Assembly (NCBI GenBank): GCA_007122565.1
Contig: SKTJ01000170.1
Span: forward strand, 1-11,419
DNA from: Syntrophomonadaceae bacterium
Lineage (GTDB): Bacteria; Bacillota; Dethiobacteria; DTU022; UBA8154
DNA length: 11,419 bases
Direction: 5' to 3'
The notes below the pieces were generated by a model. It did not search any database. It was not told the DNA's origin and saw only the letters and a list, made by a program, of their open reading frames with translations. Below are positions 5,816-11,333 of the stretch, piece by piece. The position numbers and the translations under genes are program-made. Positions within the stretch are counted from its first letter, which is position 1. Each line of letters starts with the position of its first letter.

Positions 5816-6954
5816 AAGATAAAAAAGACCTACCGGTTATCTGTTGTGAAGGGGAGGCACCGGAATGTGGATGTGGTCCGGCAGAGCAGCAGGAGCAGAA
5901 CTATGCTGCCGCTGGTTATCCCTGGCAAATCGGGCTGGTAAAAACACCTGTTGGCCCGGTACCCCGGGTTGCTACCGCGTTGGAACGGAAGGACATTGTG
6001 GGAGGCTGGAAGGCCCGTTGGGGAATGGGCAGAATGGATTACCGCATCCCGCCGGGGCTGTACGCCGTGGGTGAACCTGATCATAATTCACCTGTCCTCG
6101 TATCCGGCAATTACAAACTGAGCTTTGACAGCTTGCGCCGGGAGCTTTCCCCGCTTAACCTCTGGTTGATCATAATCGACACAAAAGGCATTAATGTCTG
6201 GTGTGCTGCAGGTAAGGGGAGCTTCGGCACCGCGGAGCTAGTGCAGCGTATTGGCAAGGTGTGCCTGAAGGATCTGGTAGGGCACCGTGAAATAATATTA
6301 CCCCAACTGGCGGCTCCCGGCGTGTCAGCCCATAAAGTGTTTAAGCAGTCGGGATTCAAAGTTGTCTACGGGCCGGTACGGGCGAGTGATATCCCTGCTT
6401 TTCTGCAAATGGGCTGCAAGGCCACCCCCCATATGCGCCAGGTTTCTTTCGCGCTACGGGAACGACTGCAGGTTATTCCTGTGGAACTGGTCTCCATGAC
6501 TAAGCCTGTGCTGGGGATTATTTTGGCGCTACTGCTGTTAAACAGCCTCGTTTTGCTGCGGGATGGGACTTTCCCTGCTTCGGCAATACTGCTTGGCCAA
6601 ACTTTGGCTCATGTTGCCCCGTTCCTGGGTGCTATTCTGATTGGTACGGTACTGGTTCCCGTATTGTTGCCGTACATTCCGGGCCGTGCTTTTGCCTGGA
6701 AAGGGTTTGTTTTGGGAGTGCTCTGGACACTGGCATTCGTTCTCTTCATCGCCCCCGCAGCAGGTTGGTTGCAAATGGCTTCGTATTTTCTGCTTCTGCC
6801 GGCCATTGCTGCATTTCTGAGCATGAATTTCACTGGCGCATCAACGTACACCTCTTTGTCCGGTGTTGTAAAAGAGATGTCCCTGGCCCTGCCCGTTATC
6901 GTTATCTCCGCAGGTCTGGGTATTTGCGGCTTTATCGTGAGCCTTTTCGTATAA
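5812..6954 (+). CDS. hgcA: HgcA, corrinoid protein of mercury methylation
   Basis: HgcA transfers a methyl group from its corrinoid cofactor to Hg(II), making methylmercury together with HgcB. The diagnostic cap-helix motif NVWCAAGK is intact at 128-135, with C131 as the lower cobalt ligand, inside a cytoplasmic corrinoid domain (about 40-225). Five hydrophobic membrane segments follow, at about 232-250, 257-283, 297-316, 321-338 and 357-379, the expected HgcA layout. At 380 aa it is somewhat longer than well-studied HgcA proteins, partly through a Cys-rich N-terminal tail (C11, C12, C19, C21). Start is GTG, with GGAGG (5797-5801) ten bases upstream and a 4-base overlap with marR. hgcB follows after 24 bases. 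Methylation is predicted from the motif and gene pair, not shown. Confidence 0.96.
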   Translation: MKDKKDLPVICCEGEAPECGCGPAEQQEQNYAAAGYPWQIGLVKTPVGPVPRVATALERKDIVGGWKARWGMGRMDYRIPPGLYAVGEPDHNSPVLVSGNYKLSFDSLRRELSPLNLWLIIIDTKGINVWCAAGKGSFGTAELVQRIGKVCLKDLVGHREIILPQLAAPGVSAHKVFKQSGFKVVYGPVRASDIPAFLQMGCKATPHMRQVSFALRERLQVIPVELVSMTKPVLGIILALLLLNSLVLLRDGTFPASAILLGQTLAHVAPFLGAILIGTVLVPVLLPYIPGRAFAWKGFVLGVLWTLAFVLFIAPAAGWLQMASYFLLLPAIAAFLSMNFTGASTYTSLSGVVKEMSLALPVIVISAGLGICGFIVSLFV

Positions 6955-6978
6955 ATGGGTAAAGGGAGCTGAGGATTT

Positions 6979-7338
6979 ATGAAGTATCGCTACCTGAAAA
7001 ACATTGTCACGCTGCAGCTTGATGCACAGAAGTGTAATGGGTGCGGCATGTGTGTTGAAGTATGCCCGCAGCAGGTATTTGCTCTTTCAGATATGGTAAG
7101 CAGCATTCAGGATCGGGATGCCTGTATAGAATGCGGTGCCTGCGCTAAAAACTGTCCCTGCGGGGCCATCAGCGTTCGTGCGGGTGTTGGTTGTGCTTAT
7201 GCCATTCTGATGAGTAAACTTAAAAGGAAAGGTGTCTGCTGTGGCGACTCGTGCGGCTGCGAGGTGGATCCGGGGCTGCTAGGGGACAGTAGGGATAGTA
7301 TTCAGGAGTCAGGAGTCAGTAGTCAGGAGAAGGGCTAG
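6979..7338 (+). CDS. hgcB: HgcB, 2x[4Fe-4S] ferredoxin of mercury methylation
   Basis: HgcB is the redox and probably Hg-delivering partner of HgcA, 119 aa. Two [4Fe-4S] motifs of CxxCxxCxxxCP type are complete: C19/C22/C25/C29 and C49/C52/C55/C59. The conserved HgcB stretch VRAGVGCAYA carries the extra cysteine C72, and the C-terminal vicinal pair C87-C88 expected of HgcB is present, followed by two more cysteines, C92 and C94. From about residue 102 the protein is encoded by the purine-rich repeat block. The last 18 residues (Ser, Gln, Gly, Glu-rich) and the TAG stop, taken from a GGGCTAGGGG unit, are repeat-derived and unlikely to be part of the functional fold. AAAGGGAG (6961-6968) is the likely ribosome site. 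Confidence 0.95.
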   Translation: MKYRYLKNIVTLQLDAQKCNGCGMCVEVCPQQVFALSDMVSSIQDRDACIECGACAKNCPCGAISVRAGVGCAYAILMSKLKRKGVCCGDSCGCEVDPGLLGDSRDSIQESGVSSQEKG

Positions 7339-7445
7339 GGGCAGGAGTCGGGAGTCAGGAGAAGGGCTGGGGGACACCGTATTCAGGAGTCAGGAGTCAG
7401 GAGAAGAGCTAGGGTAGGGGAAGGGCTAGGGGCAGGAGGCAGGAT
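7282..7445 (+). repeat. Purine-rich heptamer repeat block 2
   Basis: The same family and orientation as the block at 5061-5235. A well-preserved unit at 7298-7349 matches 5067-5118 at 50 of 52 positions, and a shorter unit starts again at 7379 (GTATTCAG, two GAGTCAG heptamers, then GAGAAGAGCTAGGG to 7414). The first copy overlaps the 3' end of hgcB. The rest fills most of the gap to the next gene, so any original hgcB terminator is missing or replaced. Confidence 0.85.
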
Positions 7446-7475
7446 CATAGATAAATCGGATTTTTATTCTGAATG

Positions 7476-7489
7476 GTTATAATAATTTT
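7476..7489 (+). promoter_or_regulatory. Shared tup-locus motif, regulator copy
   Basis: GTTATAATAATTTT here matches, at 13 of 14 positions, GTTATAATAAATTT on the minus strand at 11139-11152 in the tupA-tupB promoter. Both copies overlap or abut a -10 box. This makes it a candidate binding site for the ModE-type domain of the downstream gene. AT-richness and overlap with TATAAT boxes explain part of the match, so the call is moderate. Confidence 0.4.
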
Positions 7490-7497
7490 GGTATAAT
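7489..7497 (+). promoter_or_regulatory. Extended -10 promoter of the ModE/TupA regulator
   Basis: TGGTATAAT is a perfect -10 hexamer preceded by the TGn extension. No good -35 is present at the right distance (CTGAAT at 7469-7474 is the nearest), which fits an extended -10 promoter. The arms GTTAT (7476-7480) and ATAAC (7496-7500) flank the -10 region as an inverted repeat, suggesting autoregulation. Confidence 0.55.
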
Positions 7498-7531
7498 AAC
7501 AATAAATAGAAAATCTTAGTTGGGTGAGATT

Positions 7532-8746
7532 ATGGAAAAAGATTTTTCCGGGGATTTTAAGGTATCACTGGAACTTGAAGGTGAAAAACGTATCTCTTGC
7601 AATGACCTCTTTACCCTGCTGGAGAACATCCTGCAATACGGCTCTATCAGCCGCGGGGCCTCTGAGATGGGTATCTCCTACCGATATTCCTGGGGTATGG
7701 TTGGTGCTGCTGAAAAAGCACTGGGGCTGGAGTTGGTGCACCGGCAGGTTGGCGGTTATGAAGGGGGAGGGACGTCCCTTAGTAAAGAGGGCAGGGAACT
7801 GCTGGAGCAATACAAATCCTTCAAGCAGGAAGTGGATATTCAGTTGGAGCATTTTATCAACAGGGCGTCGCCACGCAAAGACCCGCCTGATCATCCGGAA
7901 ACGGCAAATGACAGCCCCGGGGAAAAGCACCTGCTGTTAGCCAGCACCATGGAACCGGTGGAGTCAGGATTGCTGGATGTGCTGGAAGAAGCCTTCTTCC
8001 AGTCAACGGGAGTGCTGGTGCGGCATATTGCCCTGGGCAGCGGGCGGGCGCTGGAAATGGCCCAAAAAGGACGTGTTGATATGGTCCTCACCCATGCTCC
8101 CGCGCTGGAAGAGGAATTTATACGGGACGGTTGGGGAATCTCGAAAATTCCCGTAATGGCCAACGATTTTATTCTGGCCGGCCCGGCTGCCGATCCGGCA
8201 GGGATTAAAATGCCTGAGCATAGGGGTGGCGTAAAAGAAGCTTTCCGCCGCATTGCTTGTTCCGGCGCCCCTTTTATCAGCCGCGGCGACCGCTCCGGTA
8301 CCCACTTAAGAGAGCTGCATATCTGGGAAGGGGCAGGCGTAATACCGGGAGGCGATTGGTATATTCTATCTTCCGGTATCGTGGGCAACATGGGTGTGTT
8401 GCGCCTGGCCCAGGAGAAGCAGGCTTATACCCTTGTTGACCGGGCAACTTATCTCCTTTCCCGCAGTCAGGGTAAAATGGAAATATTCATCGGAACTGAA
8501 GAAGGAACGTCCCTGCCAGGTGAGCTGGAAAATGTTTTTTCTCTGGTAATCGTAAATCCCCGGCGTGTATCAGCGGTCAATTATGAAGGAGCCATACTTT
8601 TTTCGCGGTGGATCCAGGAGGAAAAAGCAAAACAGATCATCGCCAAATTCGGAAAAGAAAACTTCGGCCGTTCATTATTCGCCAACATCAACATATCATT
8701 CTCCCCTCCACAAAATCCCTGGTGCGGGGGTCTTGGGGGGTGGTAA
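7532..8746 (+). CDS. ModE-type HTH fused to TupA-like oxyanion-binding domain
   Basis: Predicted cytoplasmic regulator of tungstate/molybdate uptake, 404 aa, with no signal peptide. Residues 20-100 are a ModE-type winged helix: GSISRGASEMGISYRYSW (37-54) and the glycine-rich wing GGYEGGGTSLSKEG (74-87). Residues 134-385 form a periplasmic-binding-protein fold like TupA: ESGLLDVLEEAF (144-155), NDFILAGPAADPAG (211-224), ISRGDRSGTH (249-258) and YTLVDRATYL (299-308). ModE usually has TOBE/Mop ligand domains instead, so here a transporter-type domain has become the sensor. The ATG at 7532 is chosen because the alternative TTG at 7520 would overlap its own ribosome site GGGTGAG. The last 16 or so residues read antisense through tupC and look like an accidental extension. 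Confidence 0.85.
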   Translation: MEKDFSGDFKVSLELEGEKRISCNDLFTLLENILQYGSISRGASEMGISYRYSWGMVGAAEKALGLELVHRQVGGYEGGGTSLSKEGRELLEQYKSFKQEVDIQLEHFINRASPRKDPPDHPETANDSPGEKHLLLASTMEPVESGLLDVLEEAFFQSTGVLVRHIALGSGRALEMAQKGRVDMVLTHAPALEEEFIRDGWGISKIPVMANDFILAGPAADPAGIKMPEHRGGVKEAFRRIACSGAPFISRGDRSGTHLRELHIWEGAGVIPGGDWYILSSGIVGNMGVLRLAQEKQAYTLVDRATYLLSRSQGKMEIFIGTEEGTSLPGELENVFSLVIVNPRRVSAVNYEGAILFSRWIQEEKAKQIIAKFGKENFGRSLFANINISFSPPQNPWCGGLGGW

Positions 8747-9428
8747 ATATTTGTTTCGTTTCGCCCATTTCCACGATGCGGCCTTCGTGCAGAAAGACTA
8801 CCTCGTGGGCGATGCGCTTAGCCTGGAAAATGTTGTGGGTTACCATAATGAATGTCATGCCTGTCTCCCGGTTTAAGTCCATGATCAGCTGTTCAATCAA
8901 TTCCACGTTTGAAGGATCAAGATTTGCTGTAGCTTCGTCCAGGAGCAGCAGTGAAGGTTCGAAGGCTACCGCCCGGGCCAGGGCCACCCTCTGCGCTTCT
9001 CCGCCGGACAGCGTTGTGGCATTTCTTCCGGCGAAACCCTTGAGGCCTACCTTCTCCAGCAGGGTTTCCACCCGCTCCTGTATTTTATCTTTCGGATAAT
9101 TGCGCGCCTTCAGGCCGTATGCCACGTTATCTGCTGCGCTTGCCCGGAAAAGCAGTGGTTTCTGAAAAACCATGGTCATCTCCCGCCGTGCTGCTAAGGC
9201 AGTGCCGCCATTCATGGATATGATATTGCCCTTGAAGTATATATCTCCGGCGGTAGGTGCTTCCAACAGGTTGGCGATACGTAAAAAGGTGCTCTTGCCC
9301 GCACCGCTGGGCCCAATAATGCCATAGATTTTCCCCTGTTGGAAGGAGAGTTTATCGAGCTTCAGCACTTCTTTATCATACACCTTGGAGAGGTTTTGCA
9401 CTGCTAAAATTTCTTTATTACCATGCAC
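8688..9428 (-). CDS. tupC: Tungstate ABC transporter ATPase TupC
   Basis: This 246-aa cytoplasmic ATPase serves the oxyanion importer. It has Walker A GPSGAGKST (39-47), Q-loop Q89 in VFQKP, signature LSGGEAQR (140-147), Walker B LLLLDEAT (160-167) and switch H198 in VTHN. There is no C-terminal TOBE domain, which separates it from ModC/WtpC and fits TupC. It ends in the family-typical DPRTRDFVEGRM. The ATG lies inside the end of the upstream fused gene (11-base overlap), with a purine-rich ribosome site AGGGAGGGGGT in that gene, so translation is coupled. Its 3' end overlaps the convergent regulator gene by 59 bp. Confidence 0.9.
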   Translation of the reverse strand: MHGNKEILAVQNLSKVYDKEVLKLDKLSFQQGKIYGIIGPSGAGKSTFLRIANLLEAPTAGDIYFKGNIISMNGGTALAARREMTMVFQKPLLFRASAADNVAYGLKARNYPKDKIQERVETLLEKVGLKGFAGRNATTLSGGEAQRVALARAVAFEPSLLLLDEATANLDPSNVELIEQLIMDLNRETGMTFIMVTHNIFQAKRIAHEVVFLHEGRIVEMGETKQIFTTPQDPRTRDFVEGRMIC

Positions 9429-11037
9429 TGTCTTTACCCCCTCCCTGAAAGCGAAAGAGCAATGAGTTTATGACGAAGGCGATGACCAAAAGAACCAGTC
9501 CCAGACCAATGGCCAACTCAAAGTTCCCCTTCCCTGTTTCCAACACGATTGCCGTGGTCATAACCCGTGTGTGCCCCGCAATATTGCCTCCCACCATCAT
9601 GACGGCGCCTACTTCCGCGATGACCCGCCCGAGGCCGGTGACGATAGCGCCATAAATGGCGAAGCGCGATTCCCGGATTACGGTCCAGGCTGTGAGCAGT
9701 TTGCCGGCGCCCAGCGTCCAGGCTGTCTCCTGAATCACCTTTCCCCGGTTGCGGATACTGATCATGGTGAGACCGGCAACAATGGGCAGGGCTAAAACAA
9801 ACTGGGCGATAATCATGATAGCCGGTGTCCATAGCAGCTCCAGGATGCCAAAAGGACCCATCCGTGAAAAAAGAAGATAGATCGCCAACCCGGCCACAAC
9901 CGGAGGCAGGCCCATTAGCGTATAGAGCAACTGGCTGATTAAACGGGTTTGCCTTGCCGGTTTGAGCCCCAGGTATGTTCCCAAAGGTACTCCGAACAGG
10001 GTGCTCAGGAGCACCGCCAACCCTGAAACCTGGAGGGAAAGGAGCACGATGCGCATCAGATGTGGATCAAATGTTAAGATGAGGCGGAACGCCTCGCTGA
10101 TTCCTGCGAGCAGTGGCGAGAATAATTCGGCCTCAGCTCCATTTTTCTCCACCGCTTCATCTGAACCCGCGACACCCGGGAAGAAAAGATTTTCTCCGCC
10201 GATTTGGAAAGAAGCTATAATCGTCTGGCCTTCCGGGGAGATCATAAAATCAATTAACTTTAATGAGCTTTCGTACCGGGCGTGGGAATGTCTTTGGGGG
10301 TTCACAGCCATGACGCCATACTGGTTAAAGAGAAGAGGGTCTCCCTGCAGGACGATCTCCAGATCAATGCTGTCCTTTAAGGAAAGGTAGGTGCCCCGGT
10401 CTGTCAGGGTATATCCCTGCATATCGCCGGCTATACGCAGGGTATCGCTCATTCCCTGCCCCACGGAAAGATACCAGTCAGAGAAGTCACTGTTTCCCGC
10501 CGTTTCCCAGAGTATCGTTTCCATGCGGTGCGTCCCCGAATCGTCGCCACGGGAGATAAAGGTATGGTTGCCGGAAGCGATTGCAAAAAAGGCTTCGGCT
10601 GCTTCGGTCGTACCCCTTACCCCCGCCGGATCATCGGCAGGCCCTAAAATGATAAAGTCATTGTACAAAACATCCTGGCGAGCCGTAAAATATCCTTCTT
10701 CAACCAGCCTGAGCTCCGATTCCCGGTCGTGGACGAGGAGGATATCAACATCCCCTCTTTGCCCCAGCGCGAGGGCTTGTCCCGTCCCTCTGGAAATAAC
10801 CCGGACGGCGATGCCGTGCTTTTCTGTAAACGAGGGAAGGAGTACATCCAGCAGGCCCGAGTCATAGGTGCTTGTGGTGGTAGCCATGGTGATAAACTCA
10901 TCCACATTGGCTTCCGCTGCCATATTTTCTCCCGTGGGCTGCGGTGCAGCCGCAGTCGGTGCAAGGGCGCAGCCGCCAAGCAATATGAAGGCAAGGATCA
11001 GGCACGTTGCCGTAAACAGATACTTTAAATGGGTCAT
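9418..11037 (-). CDS. tupA-tupB: Fused tungstate-binding protein and permease (TupA-TupB)
   Basis: One 539-aa polypeptide holds what are normally two subunits. A lipoprotein signal (hydrophobic 7-22, lipobox LGGC, C23) leads to an extracellular TupA domain (about 45-290) with MATTTSTYDSGLLD (51-64), ISRGDDSGTH (161-170) and LTDRGTYLSL (211-220). A linker of about 25 residues follows, then a TupB-type permease (about 318-530) with five or six membrane helices and a cytoplasmic coupling loop ETAWTLGAGKLLTAW (437-451). The TTTS and SRGDDSGTH elements are the known TupA oxyanion site. Start ATG at 11037 is chosen because AAGGAG lies nine bases upstream and the signal peptide begins there; an upstream in-frame ATG at 11073 would add 12 residues before it. 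It could transport molybdate as well. Confidence 0.9.
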   Translation of the reverse strand: MTHLKYLFTATCLILAFILLGGCALAPTAAAPQPTGENMAAEANVDEFITMATTTSTYDSGLLDVLLPSFTEKHGIAVRVISRGTGQALALGQRGDVDILLVHDRESELRLVEEGYFTARQDVLYNDFIILGPADDPAGVRGTTEAAEAFFAIASGNHTFISRGDDSGTHRMETILWETAGNSDFSDWYLSVGQGMSDTLRIAGDMQGYTLTDRGTYLSLKDSIDLEIVLQGDPLLFNQYGVMAVNPQRHSHARYESSLKLIDFMISPEGQTIIASFQIGGENLFFPGVAGSDEAVEKNGAEAELFSPLLAGISEAFRLILTFDPHLMRIVLLSLQVSGLAVLLSTLFGVPLGTYLGLKPARQTRLISQLLYTLMGLPPVVAGLAIYLLFSRMGPFGILELLWTPAIMIIAQFVLALPIVAGLTMISIRNRGKVIQETAWTLGAGKLLTAWTVIRESRFAIYGAIVTGLGRVIAEVGAVMMVGGNIAGHTRVMTTAIVLETGKGNFELAIGLGLVLLVIAFVINSLLFRFQGGGKDSAW

Positions 11038-11075
11038 GCTACCTGACTCCTTTCCGATTGGTAAAAAAATCAATA

Positions 11076-11089
11076 TGCACGGCCATGCA
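11076..11089. repeat. Near-palindrome in the tup leader
   Basis: TGCACGGCCATGCA is a 14-base palindrome with one mismatched pair (C against A), about 40 bases before the tupA-tupB start. In the minus-strand transcript it could form a small hairpin. No U-tract follows directly, so it is not a terminator; function unknown. Confidence 0.3.
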
Positions 11090-11104
11090 CAGCGGGGAGA
11101 AAAA

Positions 11105-11140
11105 AAAGAACCCCTCTTGTTCTTGTAATATTTCTTGTAA
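11105..11140 (-). promoter_or_regulatory. Leader direct repeats and weak hairpin with U-tract
   Basis: Two exact TTCTTGTAA copies (plus-strand reading, 11120-11128 and 11132-11140) repeat with a 12-base period, roughly one helical turn. On the minus strand, AAGAAC, a seven-base loop and GTTCTT (11106-11124) form a 6-bp stem running straight into a T-rich stretch. The direct repeats could be regulator sites just downstream of the promoter, and the hairpin could be a weak attenuator. The stem is short and AT-rich, so the hairpin reading is doubtful. Confidence 0.35.
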
Positions 11141-11144
11141 ATTT

Positions 11145-11174
11145 ATTATAACGAACAGGGTTATAGTATGTCAA
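11145..11174 (-). promoter_or_regulatory. Promoter of the tupA-tupB-tupC operon
   Basis: On the minus strand TTGACA (11169-11174) and TATAAT (11145-11150) are both perfect consensus boxes with an 18-base spacer. A second TTGACA lies 12 bases further upstream (11181-11186) within a tandem ATTGACAT-type repeat. Transcription would start near 11138, about 100 bases before the start codon. Confidence 0.75.
11147..11165. promoter_or_regulatory. Inverted repeat over the tup -10 region
   Basis: TATAAC (11147-11152) and GTTATA (11160-11165) are perfect complements separated by seven bases. They cover most of the -10 box and part of the -35/-10 spacer, so a bound protein would block RNA polymerase. 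It is the best operator candidate for the ModE/TupA hybrid regulator and overlaps the 14-base motif (11139-11152) shared with that regulator's own promoter. Binding is inferred. Confidence 0.5.
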
Positions 11175-11237
11175 TACTAATGTCAATGCTAATAAAAATC
11201 AAGCAGGGAACCGGGGGTTTTTGTAGTATATATCATA

Positions 11238-11310
11238 GGAGGCAGGAGGTAAGGGCTAGGGGCAAGTAGTCAGGAGTCGGTAGAAGGGCTAGGGCGGGAG
11301 GTAGGATGAC
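11238..11310 (+). repeat. Purine-rich heptamer repeat block 3 (diverged)
   Basis: A shorter, more degenerate member of the family at 5061 and 7282, in the same orientation. It has AAGGGCTAGGGG, AGTAGTCAGGAGTC and AGAAGGGCTAGGG strings. It lies between the divergent tup operon and the methylase gene and runs almost to the methylase ribosome site. Confidence 0.75.
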
Positions 11311-11333
11311 AGTTAAGGGTGAGGGGATAGGAA

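Noticed and set aside
7520..7531. TTG start four codons upstream of the ModE/TupA regulator ATG
   Set aside because: The TTG overlaps the GGGTGAG ribosome site that serves the ATG at 7532, and no ribosome site is found before the TTG.
11038..11073. Upstream ATG adding 12 residues to the TupA-TupB protein
   Set aside because: It would place charged residues and a Pro before the signal peptide and would overrun the good AAGGAG site belonging to the ATG at 11037.
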